Of a DNA stretch of 64,000 nucleotides, positions 24,336 to 33,140 are shown piece after piece; positions within the stretch are counted from its first letter, which is position 1; every line of letters begins with the position of its first letter. The notes under the pieces are model-generated. The model was not told the origin of the DNA and made no database searches. It worked only from the letters and a program-made list of their open reading frames with translations. The DNA lies in the NCBI RefSeq assembly GCF_024584805.1, contig NZ_CP075715.1:6419526-6483525 (forward strand), in the 5' to 3' direction. A program made the position numbers and the translations under genes. This DNA comes from Streptomyces sp. FIT100. GTDB lineage: Bacteria > Actinomycetota > Actinomycetes > Streptomycetales > Streptomycetaceae.

Positions 24336-25137
24336 GGCGGCGGATCTCCCCACGCAGTTCTTCGGTGATCTCGAGCGACAGTTCGGCCACGGCGGCGTCC
24401 TCGATACGGCGCGGCTGCGGGATGTCCACCGTCCACTCGCGGGCCACCCGGCCGGGACGCGAGGACAGCAGCACCACACGCTGGGCGAGCCGCACGGCCT
24501 CGCGGACGTTGTGCGTGACGAAGAGGACCGACAGGTTCCCCTTGGCGGAGCCGCCGCTGTTCGCGGTCTGCCAGATACGGGTCAGCTCGCCGTGCAGCAC
24601 ATCCCGCGTGATGGCGTCGAGCGCCGCGAACGGCTCGTCCATCAGCAGCAGGTCGCTGTCCTGGGCGAGCGCGCGGGCCAGGGCCACGCGCTGGCGCATC
24701 CCGCCGGAAAGCTCGTGCACGCGCTTGCCGTACGCGCCGCCGAGCCGGACCAGCTCCAGCAGCCGCTCGGTCTCCGGGCGACGCTCGGACTTGGGGACCC
24801 CGCGCAGCCGCAGGGCCAGTTCGATGTTCTTGCCCGCGGTCAGCCACGGGAAGAGGGCGTGCTCCTGGAACATCAGGGCGGGCCGCCCGCCGGGCGTCGC
24901 GATCGCCCCGGCGGTCGGCGCGTCGAGCCCCGCGACCAGGTTGAGCAGTGTGGACTTGCCGCAGCCCGAGGCCCCCAGGAGGGTGACGAACTCGCCCGGC
25001 GCGACATCGAGGCTGATGTCGTCCAGGACGAGCTGGCTGCCGGCCGGGCCGGGGAAGGACTTCGAGACGTGCTCGATACGGGCGGCGTGGGACACCGCCG
25101 CGGTGCCCTCGGCAGCCTTGGCAAGAGTGCTGGCCAT
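24322..25137 (-). CDS. ssuB: Sulfonate/sulfur ABC transporter ATPase (SsuB/TauB type)
   Basis: A 271-residue ATP-binding subunit. Walker A is LLGASGCGKSTLLN (about residues 53-66), the Q-loop lies in LMFQEHALFPWLT, the signature is ELSGGMRQRVALARAL, Walker B is DLLLMDEPFAALD, and the switch His is in VLFVTHNVREAV. AGGAGG lies 8 nt before the ATG at 25137; a GTG three codons earlier is less well spaced. It is encoded between the binding protein and the permease, and overlaps the latter by 14 nt. Confidence 0.94.
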   Translation of the reverse strand: MASTLAKAAEGTAAVSHAARIEHVSKSFPGPAGSQLVLDDISLDVAPGEFVTLLGASGCGKSTLLNLVAGLDAPTAGAIATPGGRPALMFQEHALFPWLTAGKNIELALRLRGVPKSERRPETERLLELVRLGGAYGKRVHELSGGMRQRVALARALAQDSDLLLMDEPFAALDAITRDVLHGELTRIWQTANSGGSAKGNLSVLFVTHNVREAVRLAQRVVLLSSRPGRVAREWTVDIPQPRRIEDAAVAELSLEITEELRGEIRRHGQH

Positions 25138-25174
25138 GGTCGTCACCTCCTGGGGTTCTTCGGGGACTTCGGAC

Positions 25175-26302
25175 TTACTCGGCGCCGAGGCCGGCGTCGG
25201 ACACCTCGGGCCTGCCCTCGGCCTTCAGCACCTTGTTGAGGAGCGTCAGGTCGTAGATCCCGTTCAGGTCGGGCTGTTCGAGCAGCTTCGCCTTGACGGC
25301 GTAGTCGGCCTGCGTCCTCAGCGTCGCGGCCAGCGGGTCGTCGGTGATCCGGATGCTCGGCCACGCCGGGTCGATGACCTTGGCGGCCAGTTCCTTGCCG
25401 GTCTCCGCCTTCAGCGCCGCGTTGGCCGACGCCTTGGCCTCGTCCGGGTTGGCGTTGATCCACGCGTTGGTCTTCACCGTGCCGCGCAGCACGGCCTCGA
25501 CGACGTCCGGGTGCTCCTTGAGGAAGGTCTGCGACACGATGATGTTCGTGATCACGAACTGCTTGCCGGGCCAGAGGGTGGTCTCGTCGATGAGGACCTC
25601 GGCCCCCTCGGAGACCAGCTTGGACGCGGTCGGCTCGGGCACCCAGGCGCCGTCGATGGAGCCGGACTTGTAGGCGTCCGGGGTCACCTTGTTGTCGGTG
25701 CGGACCACGGAGACATCGCCCTTGCCGCTCTCCGCGTCGACCTTCCAGCCCTGCTCCGCGATCCAGTTGAGGAACGCGACGTCCTGCGTGTTCCCCTTCT
25801 GCGGAGTGGCGATCCTCTTGCCCTTGACGTCGTCCACCGACTTGATCTTGTCCGGGTCGACGACCAGCTTCACACCGCCGGAGGCGGAGCCGGAGATGAT
25901 CCGCAGGTTCTTGCCCTCGGACTTGACGTAGCCGTTGATGGACGGCGAGGGGCCGATGAAGCCGATGTCGAGCGAGCCGCCGTTGAGGGCCTCGATCTCG
26001 GACGGTCCCGCGTTGAAGGTCTGCGGCTTGACCGTGGTGCCGCCGAGCTCCTTCTGGATCAGGCCCTGCTCGAGGCCGACCAGCGCGGTGGCGTGGGTGA
26101 GGTTCGGGAAGTAGCCGATCCTGACGGTGTCCGCGGAGAGCTTCCTGCCCTCGGCCGCCACCTCGGTCTTCTTGTCGTCGGCGGCTTGGGAACCGTAGCC
26201 GCAGGCGGTGAGTGCCACGGCCAGCAGAGGCAGTGCGGCGGCAGCGGCGAGACCGCGGCGCAGGGCAGTACGGGTCGTGCGGCTCGTACGTGTGGCAGGC
26301 AC
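25175..26302 (-). CDS. ssuA: Sulfonate/sulfur ABC transporter substrate-binding lipoprotein (SsuA type)
   Basis: A 375-residue receptor. The GTG at 26302 is chosen because GAGAGGA lies about 9 nt before it and it opens directly into an Arg-rich signal peptide ending VALTACGYGS, with the lipobox Cys near residue 28. The mature part shows the aliphatic-sulfonate receptor pattern IGYFPNLTHATALVGLEQGL and FNAGPSEIEALNGGSLDIGF. It also contains GKRIATPQKGNTQDVAF. Upstream, 222 nt separate it from cysN without a clear gene. The specific ligand (alkanesulfonate, taurine or sulfate ester) is not readable. Confidence 0.9.
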   Translation of the reverse strand: MPATRTSRTTRTALRRGLAAAAALPLLAVALTACGYGSQAADDKKTEVAAEGRKLSADTVRIGYFPNLTHATALVGLEQGLIQKELGGTTVKPQTFNAGPSEIEALNGGSLDIGFIGPSPSINGYVKSEGKNLRIISGSASGGVKLVVDPDKIKSVDDVKGKRIATPQKGNTQDVAFLNWIAEQGWKVDAESGKGDVSVVRTDNKVTPDAYKSGSIDGAWVPEPTASKLVSEGAEVLIDETTLWPGKQFVITNIIVSQTFLKEHPDVVEAVLRGTVKTNAWINANPDEAKASANAALKAETGKELAAKVIDPAWPSIRITDDPLAATLRTQADYAVKAKLLEQPDLNGIYDLTLLNKVLKAEGRPEVSDAGLGAE

Positions 26303-26524
26303 GGGAGGTTGTCCTCTCGGAAGCCCGGTGCTCACGCCCCCCGGTGGATCCGGGTGTGTCGGGACGCGGCCGGGAGCTCGGCTGGTCGATGTCTTCGTCT
26401 GTGGTGCGAGCGGGGTGTCGCGGCGGTCATCGCGCACATCGCGCGACACCTCCCGTGCCCGCACCGAGGGCGCCGCTGCCCACGCGGCCGCCCTCCTTCG
26501 CGAAGGTGGCGAAGGCGTCCGTCA

Positions 26525-27874
26525 TCAGAAGTCCCACCCCTCGTCGTCCTGGACCGGCGCGGTCCTGGCGGTGGCGAAGGACTCGCCCGCCATGCCTGCC
26601 GCCAGGGTCGTGCCGTCGGCCGGGTCGATCAGCAGGAACGATCCGGTGCGGCGGGAGTCCGCGTACGTGTCGAGCGCGAGGGGCTCGGCGGTACGGACGC
26701 GGACCCGGCCGATGTCGTTGGCCACCAGCTGCCCGGGGGCCGGGTGCTGGGACAGGTCGTCGAGGGTGAGCCTCGACGGGATGTCCTTGACGATCGCCTT
26801 GACCGTGCGGGTGGTGTGCTTGAGCAGCACCCGCTGGCCCACCGTGAGCGGCTGGTCGGCGACATGGCAGACCGTCGCCTCGACGTCCTGTGTCGTCGCG
26901 GGCGCGTCGCCGCTCGGCACGATGATGTCGCCGCGCGAGACGTCGATGTCGTCCGCCAGGAGCAGCGTCGCCGACTGCGGTGTCCAGGCGACGTCCACCG
27001 GCGTCCCGAGCAGGTCGATCCCGGCGATCGTCGAGGTGAGGCCGGAGGGCAGCACGGTCACGCTCTCGCCGACCCGGAACGTACCGGCCGCGATCTGTCC
27101 GGCGTAGCCGCGGTAGTCGGGGTGCTCGGCGGTCTGCGGTCGGATGACGTACTGCACCGGGAAGCGCGCGTGGCAGCCGGTCAGGTCGTGGCTGACCGGC
27201 ACGGTCTCCAGGTGCTCCAGGACGGTGGGGCCGCCGTACCAGTCCATGTTCGCGGAAGCCTCCACGACGTTGTCGCCGGCGAGCGCAGAGATCGGGATCG
27301 CCGTGATCTCGGGGACGCCGAGCTCGCTCGCGTAGGCCGTGAACTCCTCGGCGATGGCGGCGAAGACGGACTCCTCGTAGCCGACGAGGTCCATCTTGTT
27401 GACGGCGAGGACGACGTGCGGGACGCGCAGCAGCGCGGCGATCGCGGCGTGCCGGCGGGTCTGCTCGACCACTCCGTTGCGGGCGTCGACCAGGACCACC
27501 GTCAGCTCGGCCGTCGAGGCGCCCGTGACCATGTTCCGGGTGTACTGCACATGCCCGGGGGTGTCGGCGAGGATGAACCGGCGCCGCGGCGTGGCGAAGT
27601 AGCGGTACGCCACGTCGATCGTGATGCCCTGCTCGCGCTCGGCCCGCAGGCCGTCCGTGAGCAGCGCCAGGTCCGGGGCGTCCTGGCCGCGGGAGCGCGA
27701 GGCGTGCTCCACGGCCTCCAGCTGGTCGGCGAGGACCGACTTGGAGTCGTGCAGCAGCCGGCCCACCAGGGTCGACTTCCCGTCGTCGACGGAGCCCGCG
27801 GTGGCGAAGCGCAGCAGGGTGGTGGCCGACAGCTGCCCGGCGAGCTGCTCGGCCGGATCGGCGGTGCTGGTCAT
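26525..27874 (-). CDS. cysN: Sulfate adenylyltransferase GTPase subunit CysN
   Basis: A 449-residue translation-factor-like GTPase that drives ATP sulfurylase (CysD) to make adenosine phosphosulfate. G-motifs: G1 AGSVDDGKSTLVGRLL (about 26-41), G3 LADTPGHVQYTRNM, G4 AVNKMDLVGY. The C-terminal beta-barrels (VQYVIRPQTAEHPDYRGYAG onward) are normal. It lacks a fused CysC kinase domain, which is instead encoded as a separate gene upstream. It starts 2 nt after the cysD stop. Together the two form the heterodimeric sulfurylase. Confidence 0.97.
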   Translation of the reverse strand: MTSTADPAEQLAGQLSATTLLRFATAGSVDDGKSTLVGRLLHDSKSVLADQLEAVEHASRSRGQDAPDLALLTDGLRAEREQGITIDVAYRYFATPRRRFILADTPGHVQYTRNMVTGASTAELTVVLVDARNGVVEQTRRHAAIAALLRVPHVVLAVNKMDLVGYEESVFAAIAEEFTAYASELGVPEITAIPISALAGDNVVEASANMDWYGGPTVLEHLETVPVSHDLTGCHARFPVQYVIRPQTAEHPDYRGYAGQIAAGTFRVGESVTVLPSGLTSTIAGIDLLGTPVDVAWTPQSATLLLADDIDVSRGDIIVPSGDAPATTQDVEATVCHVADQPLTVGQRVLLKHTTRTVKAIVKDIPSRLTLDDLSQHPAPGQLVANDIGRVRVRTAEPLALDTYADSRRTGSFLLIDPADGTTLAAGMAGESFATARTAPVQDDEGWDF

Positions 27875-27876
27875 CT

Positions 27877-28830
27877 CTAGAAGTACCCTTCGCGCTTGCG
27901 GTCTTCCATCGCCGCCTCCGACAGCTTGTCGTCGGCGCGGGTCGCGCCCCGCTCGGTGAGCCGGGACGCGGCGATCTCGGCGATCACGGCGTCCAGCGTC
28001 GTCGCCTGGGAGTCGACGGCGCCGGTGCAGGACATGTCACCGACCGTGCGGTAGCGGATCAGGCGCGTCTCGACGCTCTCGCCGTCCTTCGGACCACCCC
28101 AGTCGCCGGCCGTCAGCCACATCCCGCCGCGCGCGAAGACCTCGCGCTCGTGAGCGAAGTAGATCTCCGGCAGCTCGATCCCCTCGCGCTGGATGTACTG
28201 CCACACATCCAGCTCGGTCCAGTTGGACAGCGGGAAGACCCGCACATGCTCACCCGGCGCGTGGCGGCCGTTGTAGAGCTGCCACAGCTCGGGGCGCTGA
28301 CGCCGCGGATCCCACTGCGAGAACTCGTCCCGCAGCGAGAACACCCGCTCCTTGGCCCGCGCCTTCTCCTCGTCACGCCGACCGCCGCCGAACACCGCGT
28401 CGAAACGGTGCTCCTGGATCGCCTCGGTCAGCGGCACCGTCTGGAGCGGGTTACGGGTCCCGTCCGGCCGCTCCTTGAGCACACCACGGTCGATGTAGTC
28501 CTGTACGGAAGCCACATGGAGCCGCAGACCATGCTCGGCGACCACACGGTCCCGGTACCCGATGACCTCCGGGAAGTTGTGCCCGGTGTCCACATGCAGC
28601 AAGGAGAACGGGACCGCCGCCGGGGCGAACGCCTTCAGCGCCAGATGCAGCATCACGATCGAGTCCTTGCCCCCGGAGAACAGGATCACCGGCCGCTCGA
28701 ACTCACCCGCCACCTCACGGAAGATGTGCACACCCTCCGACTCCAGCGCATCCAGATGCGTCAGCGCGTACGGGCTGTCCTCCCCCGCACCGCCCGCGGT
28801 ACCGCTCACATGATTGATGCTGGTCGTCAC
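27877..28830 (-). CDS. cysD: Sulfate adenylyltransferase subunit CysD
   Basis: A 317-residue PP-loop ATP pyrophosphatase-type subunit that adenylates sulfate. The PP-motif is PVILFSGGKDSIVMLHLALK (about 47-66), followed by LLHVDTGHNFPEVIGYRD and the FGGGRRDEEKARAKERVFS loop. It ends MEDRKREGYF, the standard CysD C-terminus. The GTG start at 28830 follows AAAGGGG by about 7 nt. A 91-nt gap separates it from cysC, the largest spacing within the activation genes. Confidence 0.97.
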   Translation of the reverse strand: MTTSINHVSGTAGGAGEDSPYALTHLDALESEGVHIFREVAGEFERPVILFSGGKDSIVMLHLALKAFAPAAVPFSLLHVDTGHNFPEVIGYRDRVVAEHGLRLHVASVQDYIDRGVLKERPDGTRNPLQTVPLTEAIQEHRFDAVFGGGRRDEEKARAKERVFSLRDEFSQWDPRRQRPELWQLYNGRHAPGEHVRVFPLSNWTELDVWQYIQREGIELPEIYFAHEREVFARGGMWLTAGDWGGPKDGESVETRLIRYRTVGDMSCTGAVDSQATTLDAVIAEIAASRLTERGATRADDKLSEAAMEDRKREGYF

Positions 28831-28921
28831 GCTGCGCCCCTTTCGTGTGCTTCTCCGCCCGCACGGCGCAGAGGTGCGGCCATCGTCTTCGTCCGCGGAC
28901 CGGCGGCCGTGCCCGCGTCGC

Positions 28922-29497
28922 TCACAGGAGTCCCCTCTCGCCGAGCAGCGCGTACAGCGACGCCGCGGACTCCTGCACGGTCTGGGTGTGCGACTCGATC
29001 CGCAGGTCCGGGGCCTCCGGCTCCTCGTACGGGTCGTCGACCCCGGTCAGGCCGCTGATCTCACCGGCCGCCTGCTTGGCGTACAGCCCCTTCACATCCC
29101 GCACGGAGCACACCTCCACCGGAGTGGCGACATGCACCTCCACATACGCGGTGCCCTCGGCGCCGTGGCGCTTGCGGACCGCCTCGCGGCTGTCCGCGTA
29201 CGGGGCGATCACGGGGACCAGCACCGTGACGCCGTTCGACGCGAGCAGCTCGGCGACGAAGCCGATCCGCTGGACGTTGGTGTGCCGGTCCTCGCGGCCG
29301 AAGCCGAGGCCCGCCGAGAGGAACTCGCGGATCTCGTCCCCGTCGAGCACCTCGACACGGCGGCCCTCGTCGCGGAGCCGGCCCGCCAGCTCGTGGGCGA
29401 TCGTGGTCTTGCCCGCGCTCGGCAGCCCGGTGAGCCAGACGGTGGCCCCAGTCACGTGCTTCCCCCCTGAGTTCTCGTCGTTCTCATCGGTCGTCAT
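28922..29497 (-). CDS. cysC: Adenylylsulfate kinase CysC
   Basis: A 191-residue kinase that phosphorylates adenosine phosphosulfate to PAPS. P-loop VWLTGLPSAGKTTIAHEL (about 20-37), the DGDEIREFLSAGLGF substrate motif, and AYVEVHVATPVEVCSVRD are all present. Two starts are possible: ATG at 29497, sharing a base with the cysH stop, and GTG at 29455, which has a better GGGGGGA site 5 nt upstream and removes a 14-residue acidic tail. CysH here looks like an iron-sulfur, APS-type reductase, so CysC may serve sulfation rather than reduction. Confidence 0.95.
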   Translation of the reverse strand: MTTDENDENSGGKHVTGATVWLTGLPSAGKTTIAHELAGRLRDEGRRVEVLDGDEIREFLSAGLGFGREDRHTNVQRIGFVAELLASNGVTVLVPVIAPYADSREAVRKRHGAEGTAYVEVHVATPVEVCSVRDVKGLYAKQAAGEISGLTGVDDPYEEPEAPDLRIESHTQTVQESAASLYALLGERGLL

Positions 29498-30213
29498 CAG
29501 CCGTGCAGTCCGCACTCGGTCTTGCCGCGGCCGGCCCAGCGGCCGGCACGGGCGTCCTCGCCCTCCAGGACCCTGCGGGTGCAGGGGGCGCAGCCGACGG
29601 AGGCGTAACCGTCCATCAGCAGCGGGTTGGTGAGCACGCCGTGCTCGGCGACATAGGCGTCCACGTCGTCCTGCGTCCAGCGGGCGATCGGGGAGACCTT
29701 GACCTTCCGCCGCTTCTCGTCCCAGCCGACGACCGGGGTGTTCGCCCGGGTCGGGGACTCGTCGCGGCGCAGCCCCGTCGCCCACGCGTCGTACGCGGTC
29801 AGCCCCTCCTCCAGCGGCTTGACCTTGCGCAGTGCGCAGCACAGGTCCGGGTTGCGGTCGTGCAGCTTCGGGCCGTACTCGGCGTCCTGCTCCTCGACCG
29901 TCCGGCGCGGGGTGAGCGTGATGACGTTGACGTCCATCACGGCCGCGACCGCGTCGCGGGTCCCGATGGTCTCGGGGAAGTGGTAGCCGGTGTCGAGGAA
30001 GACGACGTCGACACCGGGGAGTGCGCGGGAGGCGAGGTGGGCGACGACCGCGTCCTCCATGGAGGAGGTGACGCAGAAGCGCGGGCCGAAGGTCTCGGCG
30101 GCCCACCTCAGGATGTCCAGGGCGGTGGCCTCTTCGAGGTCCCGCCCGGCCTGCTCGGCGAGCGACCTGAGCTCGTCGGTGGTGCGCTCGTGACCGGCCT
30201 GAACCGCTGTCAT
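29497..30213 (-). CDS. cysH: APS/PAPS reductase CysH (iron-sulfur type)
   Basis: A 238-residue thiol-dependent reductase yielding sulfite. It has the PP-loop-derived SSMEDAVVAHLASR segment, FLDTGYHFPETIGTRD, and the catalytic C-terminal ECGLHG. The pairs DLCCALRKVKPL and SVGCAPCTRR are the CC...CxxC ligands of a [4Fe-4S] cluster, typical of assimilatory APS reductases and absent from the PAPS-only enzyme of enteric bacteria. GGAGGG is 8 nt before the ATG, and the start overlaps the preceding small gene's stop. It also shares one base with the cysC start. Confidence 0.95.
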   Translation of the reverse strand: MTAVQAGHERTTDELRSLAEQAGRDLEEATALDILRWAAETFGPRFCVTSSMEDAVVAHLASRALPGVDVVFLDTGYHFPETIGTRDAVAAVMDVNVITLTPRRTVEEQDAEYGPKLHDRNPDLCCALRKVKPLEEGLTAYDAWATGLRRDESPTRANTPVVGWDEKRRKVKVSPIARWTQDDVDAYVAEHGVLTNPLLMDGYASVGCAPCTRRVLEGEDARAGRWAGRGKTECGLHG

Positions 30214-30389
30214 ATCTCGTTCCCTCCACCGTCGTTGCGCTGAACGCCCCGGGCGAGCAGCCCGAGGAACTTCAGCTGGAAGGCTCGATTGCATGCCGCG
30301 CATTCCCAGGCGCCGTGGCCCTGCTCGTTCGGACGCAGGTCCTCGTCGCCGCAGTACGGGCAGTAGAAGGGGGCGGCACGCTCGCTCAC
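30210..30389 (-). CDS. 59-residue zinc-ribbon protein between cysI and cysH
   Basis: This short gene starts at a GTG (30389) overlapping the cysI stop by GTGA and ends overlapping the cysH ATG. The product has two knuckles, FYCPYCGD (residues 8-15) and WECAACNRAF (28-37), giving four Cys for one zinc. The remainder is a short amphipathic tail, QLKFLGLLARGVQ. It has no transmembrane segment. Tight coupling on both sides and position inside the reductive branch imply a conserved job with CysI or CysH, such as complex assembly, metal handling or electron transfer. That is inference; I know of no assigned activity. Confidence 0.85.
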   Translation of the reverse strand: MSERAAPFYCPYCGDEDLRPNEQGHGAWECAACNRAFQLKFLGLLARGVQRNDGGGNEI

Positions 30390-32083
30390 GACAGTGCCTC
30401 CTCCGACGCGCGCGCCGCCCAGGCCGCGAAGCGTTCGCCGTCCTCGCGCTCCGCCTCGAAGCGCTTGAGGACGCGCTCGACGTAGTCGGGCAGCTCGGCG
30501 GAGGTGACCTTGAGGCCGCGGACCTTGCGTCCGAAACCGGCCTCCAGGCCCAGCGCACCGCCCAGGTGCACCTGGAAGCCCTCCACCTGGTCGCCGTTGT
30601 CGTCCAGCACCAGCTGGCCCTTGAGACCGATGTCCGCGACCTGGATACGGGCGCAGGCGTTCGGGCAGCCGTTGATGTTGATCGTGATCGGCTCGTCGAA
30701 CTCGGGGATGCGGCGCTCGAGTTCGTCGATCAGCGAGGCACCGCGGGCCTTGGTCTCGACGATGGCCAGCTTGCAGAACTCGATACCGGTGCAGGCCATC
30801 GTGCCGCGCCGGAACGGCGACGGCTGGACGCGCAGGTCCAGCGCCTCAAGAGCGGCGACCAGCGACTCGACCTGCGCCTCCTCGACATCGAGGACGAGCA
30901 TCTTCTGTTCGGCTGTGGTGCGCACCCGGCCCGAGCCGTGTGCCTCCGCCACATCGGCGATCTTGGTGAGGACGGTGCCGTCGACCCGGCCGACGCGCGG
31001 CGCGAAGCCGACGTAGAACCGGCCGTCCTGCTGCCTGTGCACGCCGACGTGGTCGCGCCACCGCTGCACGGGCTGCTCCGGGGCGGGTCCGTCGACGAGC
31101 TTGCGCTCGAGGTACTCGTCCTCCAGCACCTGGCGGAACTTCTCCGCGCCCCAGTCCGCGACCAGGAACTTCAGCCGGGCGCGGGTGCGCAGCCGGCGGT
31201 AGCCGTAGTCGCGGAAGATCGAGATGACGCCCTCGTACACGTCAGGGACCTCGTCCAGCGGCACCCAGGCGCCCAGCCGGACACCGATCTTGGGGTTGGT
31301 GGAGAGGCCGCCGCCGACCCAGAGGTCGAAGCCGGGGCCGTGCTCGGGGTGGTTCACGCCGACGAAGGCGATGTCGTTGATCTCGTGGGCGACGTCCAGC
31401 AGCGGGGAGCCGGAGATCGCGGACTTGAACTTGCGCGGAAGGTTCGAGAAGTCCTTGTTGCCGACGATCCGGCGGTGGATCTCCTCGATGGCCGGGGTGC
31501 CGTCGACGATCTCGTCCTCGGCGATGCCGGCGACCGGCGAGCCGAGGATGACCCGGGGGGTGTCACCGCAGGCCTCGGTGGTGGACAGGCCGACGGCCTC
31601 CAGGCGGTCCCAGATCTCGGGCACGTCCTCGATGCGGATCCAGTGGTACTGGACGTTCTGCCGGTCGGTGATGTCGGCGGTGCCGCGCGCGAACTCCTGG
31701 GAGATCTCGCCGATGACCCGCAGCTGCTCCGTGGTCAGCCGGCCGCCGTCGATCCGGACGCGCAGCATGAAGTACTCGTCGTCCAGCTCCTCCGGCTCCA
31801 GGATCGCCGTCTTGCCGCCGTCGATCCCGGGCTTGCGCTGGGTGTAGAGCCCCCACCAGCGCATCCGCCCGCGGAGATCGTTGGGGTCGATCGAGTGGAA
31901 TCCGGCCTTCGAGTAGATCGTCTCAATGCGTGTCCGCACATTGAGACCGTCGTCGTCCTTCTTGAACTGCTCGTTGCCGTTCAGCGGCGTGAAGTGGCCA
32001 ACGGCCCACTGACCCTCGCCGCGGTGGCGTCCGGCCTTGCGGCGGGGCGTGGCGATAGCGGGTTTTTCAGGGGTGGCGGCCAT
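30386..32083 (-). CDS. cysI: Ferredoxin-type sulfite (or nitrite) reductase, siroheme [4Fe-4S] enzyme
   Basis: A 565-residue reductase catalysing the six-electron reduction of sulfite to sulfide. The cluster and siroheme ligands are visible as MACTGIEFCKLAIVETKARG (about 437-456) and NGCPNACARIQ (about 483-493). The two ferrodoxin-like halves are present (ITDRQNVQYHWIRIEDVPEI and RTTAEQKMLVLDVEEAQVES). The ATG at 32083 gives MAATPEKPAIA. Context (cysH, cysC, cysDN, chelatase) makes sulfite the likely substrate rather than nitrite. It is the first full gene of the operon, 126 nt downstream of a leader peptide. Confidence 0.94.
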   Translation of the reverse strand: MAATPEKPAIATPRRKAGRHRGEGQWAVGHFTPLNGNEQFKKDDDGLNVRTRIETIYSKAGFHSIDPNDLRGRMRWWGLYTQRKPGIDGGKTAILEPEELDDEYFMLRVRIDGGRLTTEQLRVIGEISQEFARGTADITDRQNVQYHWIRIEDVPEIWDRLEAVGLSTTEACGDTPRVILGSPVAGIAEDEIVDGTPAIEEIHRRIVGNKDFSNLPRKFKSAISGSPLLDVAHEINDIAFVGVNHPEHGPGFDLWVGGGLSTNPKIGVRLGAWVPLDEVPDVYEGVISIFRDYGYRRLRTRARLKFLVADWGAEKFRQVLEDEYLERKLVDGPAPEQPVQRWRDHVGVHRQQDGRFYVGFAPRVGRVDGTVLTKIADVAEAHGSGRVRTTAEQKMLVLDVEEAQVESLVAALEALDLRVQPSPFRRGTMACTGIEFCKLAIVETKARGASLIDELERRIPEFDEPITININGCPNACARIQVADIGLKGQLVLDDNGDQVEGFQVHLGGALGLEAGFGRKVRGLKVTSAELPDYVERVLKRFEAEREDGERFAAWAARASEEALS

Positions 32084-32209
32084 GGCGGTATGTCCTTCGG
32101 GACTGCGGGAGGGATGCCCTGACCTGCACGGGCGCACGCCGACATGGTGCGGCGCGGAGGTACGCAGAGGTCGGGAGTTGTCTCGGGGATCGCGGCTGAG
32201 CTGGTTCGA

Positions 32210-32293
32210 TCAGCTCGCCGGACAGATGGCGCTGGACATGCGGCCGAGGTCGACGTGCCGCCGACTCACCAAGGCAATTCCAGCTCGAGACAT
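32210..32293 (-). CDS. Sulfur-operon leader peptide (27 aa)
   Basis: The sequence starting MSRAGIALVSRRHVDL ends in SSAICPAS and stops 126 nt before the sulfite reductase ATG. The RRHVDL core and the single Cys four residues from the end are the features of a widespread actinobacterial leader-peptide family placed before sulfur genes, thought to sense cysteinyl-tRNA supply by ribosome pausing. No strong Shine-Dalgarno sequence is visible, so leaderless initiation is possible. It is shorter than standard gene calls and easily missed. Confidence 0.85.
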   Translation of the reverse strand: MSRAGIALVSRRHVDLGRMSSAICPAS

Positions 32294-32351
32294 GACGGAA
32301 GCGTGTCACGGGACTTTGGAGCCAGTCCACCGCTATCCATCATCTGGACAT

Positions 32352-32376
32352 CACTGTCCCGGATCGCGAGACAGTG
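32352..32376. promoter_or_regulatory. Inverted repeat upstream of sulfur operon leader
   Basis: CACTGTC (32352-32358) and GACAGTG (32370-32376) are exact complements around 11 nt, 59 nt upstream of the leader-peptide ATG. The place fits a repressor or activator site for the cys operon. No exact promoter could be assigned. Confidence 0.4.
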
Positions 32377-32449
32377 TGTCGCTGGTCACCCGGCGCCGCC
32401 ACGCAGGCCCTGCCGCGCGCGCCGCGCACCGCGAGGGCAGCCCTGCCGT

Positions 32450-33016
32450 TCAGCCGCGGGCGCCGGGCCAGGGCCCGGGGGCCACCGCCTCCGGCTCCTC
32501 CTCGACCTTGGTGTCGAAGAGCGTGAAGCCGCGCTTCCGGTAGTTGTCCATCGCGTGCGGCCCGTCCTTGGAGCAGGTGTGCAGCCAGACCCGCTTCGTC
32601 GGGGGCCTGCCCGGCCAGCGGTCCGCGAGGTCCCAGGCGCGCGCGGTCCCGTACGACAGCAGGTGGCCGCCGATCCGCCGCCCCCGGAACGCCGGGATCA
32701 GCCCGAAGTACACGATCTCGACGACGCCTTCCTCCTGCGCCTCCAGCTCGATGTACCCGGCGGGCGTGCCCTTCTCGTACGCCACCCAGGTCTCCACCCC
32801 GGGCCGGTTCACGGCCTCGTCCCACTGCGCGTACGTGAGACCGAGCCGGTCGGTCCAGTGGATGTCCCCGCCGACCGCCGTGTAGAGGAAGCGGCTGAAC
32901 TCGGCCGACGGCACCTCGGACCGTACGATCCGCACCTCGCCCGAGGGCTCCGCGGCCGGGCGCAGATCGGCCGACGAGGTCTGCTCCAGGGACCACGTGG
33001 TCACAGTGATGCTCAT
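32450..33016 (-). CDS. GNAT family N-acetyltransferase
   Basis: A 188-residue acetyl-CoA-dependent acyltransferase. The acetyl-CoA loop is VYFGLIPAFRGRRIGGHLLS (about 114-133), with the R-x-x-G-x-G/A-like RGRRIG. The core also has WVAYEKGTPAGYIELEAQ and the C-terminal NYRKRGFTLFDTK strand. The ATG at 33016 gives MSITVTTWSLEQ; no long leader is needed. The substrate is unknown. It lies alone between the sulfur operon leader and an FAD oxidase gene transcribed in the same direction. Confidence 0.9.
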   Translation of the reverse strand: MSITVTTWSLEQTSSADLRPAAEPSGEVRIVRSEVPSAEFSRFLYTAVGGDIHWTDRLGLTYAQWDEAVNRPGVETWVAYEKGTPAGYIELEAQEEGVVEIVYFGLIPAFRGRRIGGHLLSYGTARAWDLADRWPGRPPTKRVWLHTCSKDGPHAMDNYRKRGFTLFDTKVEEEPEAVAPGPWPGARG

Positions 33017-33083
33017 GGCGGCCAGGGAACCACGCCTTCCCGCCGGGGACAAAACGCCTCCCGGCGTGGTCCGCACCCGCTGG

Positions 33084-33140
33084 GGGGTTCGGACCCTGCT
33101 CGGGGGTCCGCACCGTGCTCAGGGGTCCGCACCGTGCTCA
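33084..33140. repeat. 19-bp tandem repeat touching a stop codon
   Basis: Three copies of GGGGTCCGCACCGTGCTCA, the first diverged, lie at 33084-33102, 33103-33121 and 33122-33140. The last copy includes the stop codon of the FAD oxidase gene (33138-33140). Confidence 0.88.
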
